Notes under the pieces: generated by a model
What the model saw: only the letters and a program-made list of their open reading frames with translations
Told to the model about the DNA's origin: nothing
Databases searched by the model: none
Source of the DNA: Flavobacteriales bacterium
GTDB lineage: Bacteria; Bacteroidota; Bacteroidia; Flavobacteriales_F; PHOS-HE28
Direction of reading: 5' to 3'
NCBI GenBank assembly: GCA_016710965.1
Contig: JADJTW010000016.1
Span: forward strand, 19,153-83,152
DNA length: 64,000 bases
Shown: positions 37,219 to 45,247 of the stretch, piece by piece
Numbering within the stretch: position 1 is the stretch's first letter
Layout of the letters: each line of letters opens with the position of its first letter
Translations under genes and position numbers: made by a program

Positions 37219-38538
37219 TTAGTGGTGGCACTTGGCGCATTCCCAGCCGCCCAACTCCCTCACCGTGATCTTGCCATCCTCCAGGTACTGCTGCAATTCG
37301 CGATGGCCCAGTTTCTCGTCGTCGTTCAGGCGGGCCATCACTTCATCATAGTAGCCGTTGCCGGCCATCTTCACCTCTCTTTGGTTGTGGCATGTGATGC
37401 ACCAGCCCATGGTGAGCGGCGCCCACTGCTCTGCAACATCCATCTCGGAGTCAATGGGACCATGGCACTCCTGGCATTCCAGTTTGCCGATCGCCACGTG
37501 GGTGGCATGGCTGAAGGCCACGTGATCGGGGAGGTTATGCACCTTCACCCAACGGATCGGCGTTTCCTTGCCGCTGAACTCCTTGCCATCCCAGCCGGCA
37601 GCCGCGTAGATCTTGGCGATCTCGGCCTTGCCCGTCTTGCGGCCGGTATCAACCGCCTTATGGCAGTTCATGCACACGTTGGCGCTGGGGATGCCTGCGT
37701 GCTTGCTCTTCTCAGCGCTGCTGTGGCAGTACTGGCAATTGATGCCCAAGTTGCCCTTGTCCGCTTTGCCCGCGTGCAGGGTGTGGTTGAAGAGGATGGG
37801 CTGCTCGGGCTTGTAGTGCGGCACTTCATCGCCACCGTACACGCCGATGACCCATGCCGCATCCCACAAACGGAGAATGACCCAAACCGTGAGGAAGAGG
37901 CCAACGAAGCTCATGAACACCTTGTGTTCCCACGCCCACTTGCGGAAGCGCTGGATGCGCGGCATGTCCGCAATAGGCTCCAAACCCTCGGCCTCGCGAA
38001 CGCTGTTCTCCAAGCCGCGCTTCACACCTGCGAGCGACAGGCCAACCACCAGGAAGAGCAGGGCCAGCACCAGCAGCCAGATCCAACTGCTCTCATTGTT
38101 GCTCGCCGTTTCCACAGGCGTTCCAGCGACGGGACCAGTGGGTGCCGGTGGGGCGTAATTGTCGGCGTAGTAGAGGATGGCGTCGATCTCCTCGTTCGAG
38201 ACCGAGAGCGGGGCGGTCATCAACGCGCCCTTCCATGCGTCATAGATCTTCTGGGCGTAGGCATTGCCTGTCTTGCGGTAAGCCGCGTTGTTCTTCACCC
38301 ACGCGTAGATGTCGCCCTGCCCCTCCCAACGGGCGCGAGCACCCTTGAGCGCAGGGCCTGTCATGTCAGCATCGGGCTTGTGGCAACTGCCGCAATGCAT
38401 CTTGAAGAGCTTCTCCCCGGTGGCGTACTGGGCGGCGTCCTGGGCGGAGGCCACCGAGGAGAAGAGGAAAAGGCAGAAGGCGAGCGAAACCTGGACGAAA
38501 TCGTGTGAACGTTCTGAAATCCTTGCTAGAAGCGGCAT
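37219..38538 (-). CDS. actA: Alternative Complex III subunit A (multiheme cytochrome c)
   Basis: The first operon gene, 439 residues. It has six CxxCH sites: CGSCH in an N-terminal class I cytochrome domain, then CQYCH, CMNCH, CQECH, CITCH and CAKCH in the pentaheme part. A membrane segment (WIWLLVLALLFLVVGLSLAGV) lies between the two parts and a second near FVGLFLTVWVILRLW. The signal sequence (LAFCLFLFSSVASAQ) supports the ATG at 38538 rather than the 38583 frame start. A fused N-terminal cytochrome is found in many Bacteroidota ActA proteins. A TATTTTTG box lies 43 nt upstream. Confidence 0.93.
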   Translation of the reverse strand: MPLLARISERSHDFVQVSLAFCLFLFSSVASAQDAAQYATGEKLFKMHCGSCHKPDADMTGPALKGARARWEGQGDIYAWVKNNAAYRKTGNAYAQKIYDAWKGALMTAPLSVSNEEIDAILYYADNYAPPAPTGPVAGTPVETASNNESSWIWLLVLALLFLVVGLSLAGVKRGLENSVREAEGLEPIADMPRIQRFRKWAWEHKVFMSFVGLFLTVWVILRLWDAAWVIGVYGGDEVPHYKPEQPILFNHTLHAGKADKGNLGINCQYCHSSAEKSKHAGIPSANVCMNCHKAVDTGRKTGKAEIAKIYAAAGWDGKEFSGKETPIRWVKVHNLPDHVAFSHATHVAIGKLECQECHGPIDSEMDVAEQWAPLTMGWCITCHNQREVKMAGNGYYDEVMARLNDDEKLGHRELQQYLEDGKITVRELGGWECAKCHH

Positions 38539-38580
38539 TCCGAGCGATTTAGGAGAGGAAAGGGTCCGTTCGTCCGGCCG

Positions 38581-38588
38581 CAAAAATA
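38581..38588 (-). promoter_or_regulatory. -7 box of the actA-coxA operon
   Basis: TATTTTTG on the minus strand is an exact TAnnTTTG match. It lies 43 nt before the actA start and about 53 bp from the palindrome at 38641-38667. It would drive the whole 11.6-kb respiratory operon. Confidence 0.5.
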
Positions 38589-38640
38589 TACGGGGAACCG
38601 TACGGCGGATGGTGCATCATGATGCTTGCCATGGGGATGT

Positions 38641-38667
38641 CACTATTTAGAGCAGTTCTAAACAGTG
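38641..38667. promoter_or_regulatory. 27-bp near-perfect palindrome, probable operator
   Basis: Left arm CACTATTTAGAGC and right arm GTTCTAAACAGTG flank a central A; 11 of 13 positions are complementary. It lies midway between the divergent -7 boxes of actA (38588) and of the SPOR gene (38718). The size and the single-base centre fit a dimeric winged-helix or Fur/Rrf2-like regulator, but the regulator is unknown. Confidence 0.65.
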
Positions 38668-38717
38668 CATCCCCGGCAGTCGTTCGATCAGCAGGGCATT
38701 GCCGTTGGGCACCGGCA

Positions 38718-38725
38718 TACTTTTG
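38718..38725 (+). promoter_or_regulatory. -7 box of the SPOR-domain gene
   Basis: TACTTTTG is an exact match to TAnnTTTG, 14 nt before the ATG at 38740. A possible -33 TTG lies at 38699-38701, with a 16-bp spacer. Confidence 0.55.
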
Positions 38726-38739
38726 GGCCTTCATCGACC

Positions 38740-39195
38740 ATGCGTTTCCTCCTGATCTTCCTTGCGCTCGCCCTCGCGACAAGTCGATCGCACGCTCAAG
38801 GCGAGAATGTCTTCCGGCCTTATGTTCCCAGTGTTCCCGCAGCCGCGGCCGATACGCCGGGCACAGTGTCTCCAGGCGATGTGGTCATCCACGCCGATCC
38901 CAAAGTGGAAGAGCTCATGCGCAAGTACAGCTCCCACAAGCATTCTATCCGGGGCTACCGCGTGCAGATCTTCTTGGGCGACCACAAGCACGCTGAGGAG
39001 GCCAAGCGTGCGTTCCTTCAAAAGAATCCTGATCTGCCGATCTACCAGAGCTGGTTCGCACCCAACTTCAGGCTGCGCGTCGGCGACCTGCGTACACGTC
39101 TGGAAGCGGAGCGTTTGCTGCGGGACCTGCGCGTGGCCTATCCCGGCAGCTATATCGTTCCCGACGAGATCGAGATGCCGGCGCTCGCAGAGTAG
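38740..39195 (+). CDS. Exported SPOR-domain protein
   Basis: A 151-residue protein with a signal peptide (MRFLLIFLALALATSRSHAQ), a low-complexity linker, and a C-terminal SPOR domain (YRVQIFLGDHKHAEEAKRAFLQ, SWFAPNFRLRVGDLRTRLEAERLLRDL). SPOR domains bind denuded glycan strands of peptidoglycan, often at division sites. It is divergent from the actA operon and convergent with infB. The start at 38740 matches the signal peptide. Confidence 0.85.
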   Translation: MRFLLIFLALALATSRSHAQGENVFRPYVPSVPAAAADTPGTVSPGDVVIHADPKVEELMRKYSSHKHSIRGYRVQIFLGDHKHAEEAKRAFLQKNPDLPIYQSWFAPNFRLRVGDLRTRLEAERLLRDLRVAYPGSYIVPDEIEMPALAE

Positions 39196-39219
39196 CCCGA
39201 GCGCAACCGGTCCGCTGGA

Positions 39220-40734
39220 TCAATCCGCCAGCGTCCGCTTCACCTCCTCCATCACGAAGGCCTCGATGTGATCGCCGACCTTGATGTCGTTGAAGTTCTT
39301 GATGCTGAGGCCGCACTCGTAGCCGTGGGTCACCTCTTTCACCTCGTCCTTGAAACGCTTGAGCGTGTCCAGGTCGCCGGTGTACACCACGATGCCATCG
39401 CGGATCAGGCGCACTTTGTTCTTGCGGTCGATCTTGCCGTCGAGCACGTAGGCCCCAGCAACGGTGCCCACCTTGCTGATCTTGAAGGTCTCGCGCACCT
39501 CGGCCGTACCCACCACCTTCTCCACTTCCTTGGGCGCCAGCATGCCTTCCATGGCCTGCTTGATCTCTTCGATGGCGTTGTAGATGATGGAGTATAGACG
39601 GATGTCGATCTCCTCGGTCTCGGCCAGCTTGCGCGCACCGGGCGTAGGGCGCACCTGGAAGCCGACGATGATGGCGTTGGACGCGGTGGCCAGCAATACA
39701 TCGCTCTCTGCGATGGGGCCAACGGCCTTGTGGATCACATTCACCTTGATGCTCTCGGTGCTGAGCTTGAGCAACGAATCGGTGAGTGCTTCCACCGATC
39801 CGTCCACATCGCCTTTGACGATGAGGTTGAGCTCCTTGAAGTCGCCGATGGCCAGGCGGCGGCCGATCTCGTCGAGGGTAATGTGCTTGTGCGTACGGAT
39901 GCCCTGCTCCCGCTGCAGCTGCTGGCGGCGCGTGGCGATGGCGCGTGCCTCGCGGTCGTCTTCGAAGATCTGGAAGGTGTCGCCGGCGTTCGGTGCGCCA
40001 TCGAGGCCGAGGATGGAGACGGGCGTTGACGGAGGAGCCTCCTGCACCTGTTGTCCGCGCTCGTTGAACATGTTGCGCACCCTTCCGCTGAACTGGCCTG
40101 CAAGGATGATGTCGCCCTTGCGCAGCGTTCCTGCATCGACAAGCAACGTGGTAACATAACCGCGGCCTTGTTCCAAGGTGCTTTCGATGACCACTCCATG
40201 GGCGCGCTTGCCGGGGTCGGCCTTCAGGTCCAGCATATCGGCCTCTAGCAGCACCTTCTCCAGTAGCTGATCGATACCGGTGCCCTTCTTCGCGCTGATC
40301 TCCTGGGTCTGGAACTTGCCTCCCCACTCCTCCACGAGGATGTTCATCTGGCTGAGCTGTTCGCGGATCTTCTCGGCGTTGGCTCCCTGCTTGTCGATCT
40401 TGTTGAAGGCAAAGACCATGGGAACACCGGCCGCCTGCGCGTGGTTGATGGCCTCGCGCGTCTGCGGCATCACGCTATCATCAGCAGCGACGACGATGAT
40501 GGCGATATCGGTGACCTGTGCACCACGGGCACGCATGGCGGTGAACGCCTCGTGGCCGGGAGTATCCAGGAAGGTGATCTTCTTGCCGCTCTCCAATTGC
40601 ACGCCGTACGCGCCGATGTGCTGGGTGATGCCGCCCGCTTCGCCAGCGATGACATTGGCCTTGCGGATGTAATCGAGCAAGGAGGTCTTCCCGTGATCGA
40701 CGTGGCCCATGACGGTGACGATGGGGGCGGGGGG
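39220..40734 (-). CDS. infB: Translation initiation factor IF-2, C-terminal part after a frameshift
   Basis: Encodes the GTPase and C-terminal domains of IF-2. G1 is GHVDHGKTS, G3 is DTPGHEAFTAMRARG, G4 is NKIDK, then domains II-IV ending DHIEAFVMEEVKRTLAD. It delivers fMet-tRNA to the 30S subunit and promotes subunit joining. This frame joins the N-terminal frame at the C6 run (plus-strand G run 40729-40734): removing one C gives the continuous reading ITPAPIVTVMGHV. The open frame itself extends to 40782 without family similarity. infB is essential, so a consensus error or real recoding is expected rather than a dead gene. Confidence 0.9.
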   Translation of the reverse strand, partial: PPAPIVTVMGHVDHGKTSLLDYIRKANVIAGEAGGITQHIGAYGVQLESGKKITFLDTPGHEAFTAMRARGAQVTDIAIIVVAADDSVMPQTREAINHAQAAGVPMVFAFNKIDKQGANAEKIREQLSQMNILVEEWGGKFQTQEISAKKGTGIDQLLEKVLLEADMLDLKADPGKRAHGVVIESTLEQGRGYVTTLLVDAGTLRKGDIILAGQFSGRVRNMFNERGQQVQEAPPSTPVSILGLDGAPNAGDTFQIFEDDREARAIATRRQQLQREQGIRTHKHITLDEIGRRLAIGDFKELNLIVKGDVDGSVEALTDSLLKLSTESIKVNVIHKAVGPIAESDVLLATASNAIIVGFQVRPTPGARKLAETEEIDIRLYSIIYNAIEEIKQAMEGMLAPKEVEKVVGTAEVRETFKISKVGTVAGAYVLDGKIDRKNKVRLIRDGIVVYTGDLDTLKRFKDEVKEVTHGYECGLSIKNFNDIKVGDHIEAFVMEEVKRTLAD

Positions 40735-41860
40735 TGATGCGCTCGGCATCGTCCTCCTCCGTGTTGATGTTCTCCTGCACATCGGCGCCGACGAACTCCA
40801 CCTTGAAGCCGTACTCCTCGGCGATTACGGCGAGCGTCTCGGCATCGAGTCGCTGGTTGATGCTCACCATCATGCCGAGTGCGAAGCACGCCTTGATGAT
40901 GTCGGTTACCGGCACGCTCATCATGCTCGCCAGTTCGCTGGCGGTGACGAACTCGGTGACCTTGAGGGTCTGGCCGGCGAGTTCGCGCGCGGCCTGTTCC
41001 TCCTCGAAGCGCTGGAAGCGTGCATCACGCTTCTCCCGACGCATTTTCGCGCCCTTGCTCTTGCCTCCGGTGAGGCGGGCGAGCGTTTCGCTCACCTTCT
41101 TCTTCACGGCGTTCTCGTCCAGCTCCCCTGGGCGACCCGTGGGTGAAGTGCGCTGCTCCGCTTGTACAGTGCGTTCCACATTCACCGGACCGGGCTTCAC
41201 GATGCGCTTGCGTTTGCCGCGCTCGCTATTATCGGGGCGCTCCGTCGGTTTGCGCTCCTTCTCCACGGGCAGCTCGATCTTGCCCATCTGCTTCACGCCG
41301 GCAAGCTTCTGCACGTTCACGCGGATGGTCTCCGGTTCCGGGGCCGCTTCAGGCACAACGGGTGCTACGGGCGCAATGGGCGCTGCAGGCTCAACGGCGG
41401 TCTCCGCCTTCACGCTCTTCTTCGCAGTCTTCTTCGGAGCCTCCAGGTCCACCTTGCCCACGGTCTTGGGGCCGATGGGCTTTTCCACCTTGGCCTTGAT
41501 GGTCTCGGGCACCACGGCCGCCGGGCGTGCGGGCTCGGCAATGGGCTGCACGTTGTGGATGAGCACTTCGGGCTCTTCCTTCACGGGCTTCGGCTCGGGC
41601 TTCACGGGCGTGCTGGTGAGCGAGATGGTCTCGCGCTCCTGACGCTGTTGCACCACTTGCTGGCTCTTCTCCTTGATCTCCTTGTCCGTGCCGAACTGCC
41701 CAAGGAGCAGCGCATAGAGCGCCCCATCGATCTTGCTGTTGGGGTTGCTCTCCACCTGGTGCCCTTTCGACGCCAGGAAGTCCACCACGGTGTGCAGCGC
41801 AAGGTTGAACTCCTTGGCCACCTTGCTCAGTCGTATGCTCTTCTCCGTCGCTTCGCTCAT
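40481..41860 (-). CDS. infB: Translation initiation factor IF-2, N-terminal part ending at a frameshift
   Basis: Coding similarity runs from the ATG at 41860 to about 40735. It comprises the IF2 N-terminal helix domain (IRLSKVAKEFNLALHTVVDFLASKGH), a long Pro/Glu/Lys/Val-rich linker, and the second IF2_N domain (MSVPVTDIIKACFALGMMVSINQRLD). After EEDDAERITP the frame continues as low-complexity out-of-frame sequence to 40481, while the GTPase domain continues in another frame. The gene follows nusA by 35 bp in the rimP-nusA-infB operon. Confidence 0.88.
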   Translation of the reverse strand: MSEATEKSIRLSKVAKEFNLALHTVVDFLASKGHQVESNPNSKIDGALYALLLGQFGTDKEIKEKSQQVVQQRQERETISLTSTPVKPEPKPVKEEPEVLIHNVQPIAEPARPAAVVPETIKAKVEKPIGPKTVGKVDLEAPKKTAKKSVKAETAVEPAAPIAPVAPVVPEAAPEPETIRVNVQKLAGVKQMGKIELPVEKERKPTERPDNSERGKRKRIVKPGPVNVERTVQAEQRTSPTGRPGELDENAVKKKVSETLARLTGGKSKGAKMRREKRDARFQRFEEEQAARELAGQTLKVTEFVTASELASMMSVPVTDIIKACFALGMMVSINQRLDAETLAVIAEEYGFKVEFVGADVQENINTEEDDAERITPRPHRHRHGPRRSREDLLARLHPQGQCHRWRSGRHHPAHRRVRRAIGERQEDHLPGYSRPRGVHRHACPWCTGHRYRHHRRRC

Positions 41861-41895
41861 CGTGGGTTCATTGGGGGCCGATCACGCGGATCGTG

Positions 41896-43134
41896 TCATC
41901 CTTCGAGCTCGGCTTTTAGGATGCGCAGCACTTCGTTGATCGTCTCTTCCTCCAGGTCGGTACGCTTCACCAGGTCTTCGGCAGGAATGTCCAGCACGCT
42001 GCGCGCGGTGTCGCAGCCGATGGCCTTCAGCTCGTCGATGATCCACTGGTCGATCTCGTCGGCGAAATCGTCCAGGCTCACATCATCGCTCACTTCGTCG
42101 GTGTCGCGGTACACGTCGATGTCGAAGCCCGTGAGCTTGCCGGCGAGCTTGATGTTGTGGCCGCCCTTGCCGATGGCGAGCGCCACCTGATCGGGCTTCA
42201 TGTACACCTCGGCGCGCTTGCGCTCATGGTCCAGCTTGATGTCGCCGATCTTGGCCGGGCTGAGCGCGCGCTGGATGAGCAGTTGCTCGTTGGCCGTGTA
42301 GTTGATCACGTCGATGTTCTCGTTGCGCAGCTCACGCACGATGCCGTGGATGCGGCTGCCCTTCATGCCTACGCATGCGCCCACCGGATCAATGCGGTCG
42401 TCGTAGCTCTCCACGGCCACCTTGGCACGCTCACCGGGCTCGCGCACGATGCGCTTGATGGTGATGAGGCCGTCGGCCACTTCGGGCACTTCCTGTTCGA
42501 AGAGCTTGGCGAGGAACTCCGGCGCCGTGCGGCTGAGGATCACCACGGGGGTGTTGTTGCGCATCTCCACCTTCCACACCACGGCGCGCACGGTATCCCC
42601 TTTCTTGAAGAAGTCGGTCTTGATCTGCTGGTCCTTGGGCATGATGAGCTCGTTGCCTTCGTCGTCCAGGATCAGCGTCTCGCGCTTCCAGATCTGGTAC
42701 ACCTCGCCGGTCATGATCTCGCCCACCTTCTCCTTGTACTTGTTGTACAGGTGGTCTTTCTCCAGTTCCATGATGCGGCCCTGGAGGTTCTGCTTGAGCG
42801 AAAGGATGTTGCGGCGGCCGAAGTCCTCGATCTTCAGCTCCTGGCTCACCTCCTCGCCCACTTCGAAGTCGGGCTCGATCTTCTTCGCCTCGGCCAGCTC
42901 GATCTCCAGGTTGTCGTCCTCGCTCATACCATCCTCCACGATGATGCGGTTGAGCCAGATCTCCAAATCGCCCTTATCGGGGTTGATGATGATGTCCACC
43001 TTGGCTTCTTCGCCGAAGCGCTTCTTCACCACGCCGCGGAAGACGTCCTCCATGATGCCCATCATGGTTACGCGGTCGATGTTCTTGATGTCCTTGAATT
43101 CGCCGAAGGACTCGATGAGGTTCACAGTGGCCAT
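41896..43134 (-). CDS. nusA: Transcription termination/antitermination factor NusA
   Basis: A 412-residue protein with the NusA N-terminal RNA-polymerase-binding domain, an S1 domain (GEIMTGEVYQIWKRETLILDDEG) and two KH domains (ACVGMKGSRIHGIVREL, LAIGKGGHNIKLAGKLTG). It lacks the long acidic repeats of the E. coli protein, as usual in this phylum. NusA binds elongating polymerase, slows it, and stimulates intrinsic termination. It lies between rimP and infB; the leader of this operon contains a terminator that NusA could act on. Confidence 0.95.
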   Translation of the reverse strand: MATVNLIESFGEFKDIKNIDRVTMMGIMEDVFRGVVKKRFGEEAKVDIIINPDKGDLEIWLNRIIVEDGMSEDDNLEIELAEAKKIEPDFEVGEEVSQELKIEDFGRRNILSLKQNLQGRIMELEKDHLYNKYKEKVGEIMTGEVYQIWKRETLILDDEGNELIMPKDQQIKTDFFKKGDTVRAVVWKVEMRNNTPVVILSRTAPEFLAKLFEQEVPEVADGLITIKRIVREPGERAKVAVESYDDRIDPVGACVGMKGSRIHGIVRELRNENIDVINYTANEQLLIQRALSPAKIGDIKLDHERKRAEVYMKPDQVALAIGKGGHNIKLAGKLTGFDIDVYRDTDEVSDDVSLDDFADEIDQWIIDELKAIGCDTARSVLDIPAEDLVKRTDLEEETINEVLRILKAELEG

Positions 43135-43140
43135 TGCCGG

Positions 43141-43605
43141 TCAGTTGAACGTGATGGTTGATTGGGTGGACTTGATCTCGGCGAGGGGGATCACGGTGAT
43201 CTCCTCGTCCAGTTTGGGTAGGCGGCCTTTCACCTTGCTGGGGTGCTGTATGCGAAGGCCCAATGTGATGTTGTCATAGCTGGCCAGGCGGCCATTGAGG
43301 CTGCGGCCATCGGCGAGCAGCACATCCACCAGGCGGCCGATGTGTTTCTGGTACTGGCGCTGCACTTTGAAGGGGCGGCCCATGCCGGGGCTGCTGAATT
43401 GCATTTCGTAGTCGTCGCCCTCGGGGCCCATGTCCTCGCGCACAGCGCGGTTCAGGGTGGCCAGTTCGCTCAGGTTGATCGCGCGGTCGTTATCCACCTC
43501 CACCACCAGCTTGTTGCCGGGGCGCAGTTCAACGGCCACCAGGAAGTGCGTGGTGCCTTCCAAGTGCCGTTCAACCAGTTGTTTCACGTTCTCCACGGTG
43601 ATCAT
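43141..43605 (-). CDS. rimP: Ribosome maturation factor RimP
   Basis: A 154-residue 30S assembly factor. Segments FLVAVELRPGNKLVVEVDND, GDDYEMQFSSPGMGRPFKVQRQY and the C-terminal SH3-like domain ending STITFN are typical. The ATG at 43605 (MITVENV) is preferred; a TTG at 43623 is in frame but only 3 nt after a leader ORF stop. It is the first structural gene of rimP-nusA-infB and has an attenuator-like leader. Confidence 0.92.
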   Translation of the reverse strand: MITVENVKQLVERHLEGTTHFLVAVELRPGNKLVVEVDNDRAINLSELATLNRAVREDMGPEGDDYEMQFSSPGMGRPFKVQRQYQKHIGRLVDVLLADGRSLNGRLASYDNITLGLRIQHPSKVKGRLPKLDEEITVIPLAEIKSTQSTITFN

Positions 43606-43626
43606 AACAGCCTTGTCCCTCAACAG

Positions 43627-43671
43627 CTAAGAACAAAAAAGAGGGGCGGTCCCCTCTTCCTCTTCCGCCAT
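43627..43671 (-). CDS. Putative 14-residue leader peptide overlapping the attenuator
   Basis: An ATG at 43671, 10 nt downstream of a perfect -7 box, opens 14 codons (MAEEEEGTAPLFCS) ending in TAG at 43629-43627. The frame runs through both arms, the loop and the T-tract of the terminator hairpin. Its stop is 21 nt before the rimP ATG. The ATG spacing from the -7 box equals that of several ordinary genes in this window. Translation of such a short ORF is unproven. It is too short for normal gene calling. Confidence 0.5.
   Translation of the reverse strand: MAEEEEGTAPLFCS
43635..43658 (-). terminator. Intrinsic terminator/attenuator in the rimP-nusA-infB leader
   Basis: On the minus strand, stem AAGAGGGG, tetraloop ACCG and stem CCCCTCTT make a perfect 8-bp hairpin. 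It is followed directly by TTTTG, within a run of six Ts. It lies between the -7 box (43688-43681) and rimP (43605). No minus-strand gene lies upstream, so it can only act on the leader transcript. On the plus strand the hairpin is not followed by Ts. Confidence 0.75.
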
Positions 43672-43680
43672 TGTCGCTGG

Positions 43681-43688
43681 CAAATGTA
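43681..43688 (-). promoter_or_regulatory. -7 box upstream of the rimP leader
   Basis: TACATTTG on the minus strand is an exact TAnnTTTG match. Transcription should start near 43675, upstream of both the leader ORF and the terminator. A divergent box for the plus-strand gene at 43742 (TACATTCA, 43730-43737) lies on the other side. Confidence 0.55.
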
Positions 43689-43741
43689 GGGTTTCGGTGC
43701 GAACGGATGAACCGGTGCGGCGGCGATCTTACATTCACCGC

Positions 43742-45247
43742 ATGTGGTCCGGTTTGATGCAACGCGCGGCTTTTGTTCAAGTCCTTGCCTTAGCTCTTTC
43801 ACTACCCCGGGAGGCCCGTTCTCAATTGGTCTTGAAGCCCACTGGGGCCATCGAGCTTCCATCTGGTCTGTGGGCCGACACCGTGCTGGTCGCATTCGAT
43901 ACGCAGGAACCTGTTGGCACTTTGCGCCGCTTGGACGGTATGGGCGAAGAGCATGCGATCCATGCCGTCTTCGATGCTCCGGCCGCGATAGCGCTGAAAG
44001 GACTGTTGGGACCGGGTCTCAAGGAATGGAATAGCCCTGGTGTTCAAGTGCTGAAGGTGAATCGCCTTCGCGTGGACGAATTGGACAACCAGGCGGTCTG
44101 CATGTTGCACGCCGAGGTTTTGGTGAGGTCAGGCGATGCGTATTCCAGACGCTTCGAATCGAGCGTGCTGGTTTCCGGCGATCGCTGTGGGAAGCGACCC
44201 GATTGTCACCAGGAGAACATCTTCCGTGCGATACGGGAATTCCTCAAGGACTACGGCGCTGCCATACGGGCTTCGGAGTTGACCCCGATCGATGTCCCAC
44301 CTGCGGAGCTAACAACTGCGTTCGCGATCGATACACTCAATACCCCGGCACTCAGCAATGCACCGCCGCGCAGGGGCTTGTATCGAACTTACATGCAGTT
44401 CCGATCGAACCGGCCTGACACCCTGTTTGATTTCGACATCAAGGAGGCCATGACCTCACCGGGCGATAACGGGACCATCCGCTTGAAGCGCATGCCGGGC
44501 AGTGCTGTCGAGCAATACTGGGGACTATGCGACGGGGCTCAGGCATACGTACGCGTTGGAAGGTCTTTCGTCCGGCTGTACAGGGAAGGTCCGGTATTCA
44601 CAGCCAGCGTGCCGCAGCCCCTAACGTACGATCCGACAACGGCCATGCTCGGCGGTTTGTTCTTCGGAATGATCGGCGGCGGCATTGCTGGTGGGCTGGC
44701 GACGACGCCGAACCCGCCGATCCTATGCGAGGTGAACATGCTTTGTGGCGACCTCGTTCCCAGGAACCGACGCACGGCCAAGAGTGATTATGCTGTGAAT
44801 ATCTTCCACGTGTCGCCCTTCGCGAAAAGCGAGTCGGCGGTTACCGTAGCTTGCGAGAACGTGCTGCCGGTAGCGCTCACCAAGCGACAATGGACCAGCT
44901 TCCAACTACCGCCGCGATCGGTCGGTCACAACGTGCGGATCACCGGCCCGATCAACGCTGGAGAAATCTCCATCACTACGAATTCCGATAAGCTGCACGT
45001 ATACCTCATTGATGTGAAAAAGGACGGCAACGTCAGTGTGAATGATCTGAATGAACAGATGAGGAATGCGCTCATGGACAATCTGAAGACCGAGGACAAG
45101 CGACCATTGTGGGCCTTGCCCCGTTCGTTCTATCTCCCTCCCGGCACTCCCCCACCTCTCGGATTCTGCCCCGGCGGCGGCGGCTCCTTCTTCACCCTTC
45201 CATCCTCGTACTCGATGGTCTTCTGCACGCGGCCGTCGCTGCCATAG
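43742..45247 (+). CDS. Hypothetical exported protein
   Basis: A 501-residue protein with a signal peptide (MWSGLMQRAAFVQVLALALS, cleavage near EARSQ), a mixed alpha/beta body, and one glycine-rich hydrophobic segment (AMLGGLFFGMIGGGIAGGLATT) that could span a membrane. I do not recognise a family. The start was moved from 43697 to the ATG at 43742, which begins the signal peptide. The last 118 bp are antisense to the end of the convergent repeat-protein gene. That tail (GFCPGGGGSFFTLPSS) looks unlike the rest, so the natural stop may have been lost. Confidence 0.65.
   Translation: MWSGLMQRAAFVQVLALALSLPREARSQLVLKPTGAIELPSGLWADTVLVAFDTQEPVGTLRRLDGMGEEHAIHAVFDAPAAIALKGLLGPGLKEWNSPGVQVLKVNRLRVDELDNQAVCMLHAEVLVRSGDAYSRRFESSVLVSGDRCGKRPDCHQENIFRAIREFLKDYGAAIRASELTPIDVPPAELTTAFAIDTLNTPALSNAPPRRGLYRTYMQFRSNRPDTLFDFDIKEAMTSPGDNGTIRLKRMPGSAVEQYWGLCDGAQAYVRVGRSFVRLYREGPVFTASVPQPLTYDPTTAMLGGLFFGMIGGGIAGGLATTPNPPILCEVNMLCGDLVPRNRRTAKSDYAVNIFHVSPFAKSESAVTVACENVLPVALTKRQWTSFQLPPRSVGHNVRITGPINAGEISITTNSDKLHVYLIDVKKDGNVSVNDLNEQMRNALMDNLKTEDKRPLWALPRSFYLPPGTPPPLGFCPGGGGSFFTLPSSYSMVFCTRPSLP

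Noticed and set aside
38584..38740. Fnr/Crp site upstream of actA
   Set aside because: No TTGAT-N4-ATCAA-like sequence; the palindrome present has a different core (TTTAGA/TCTAAA).
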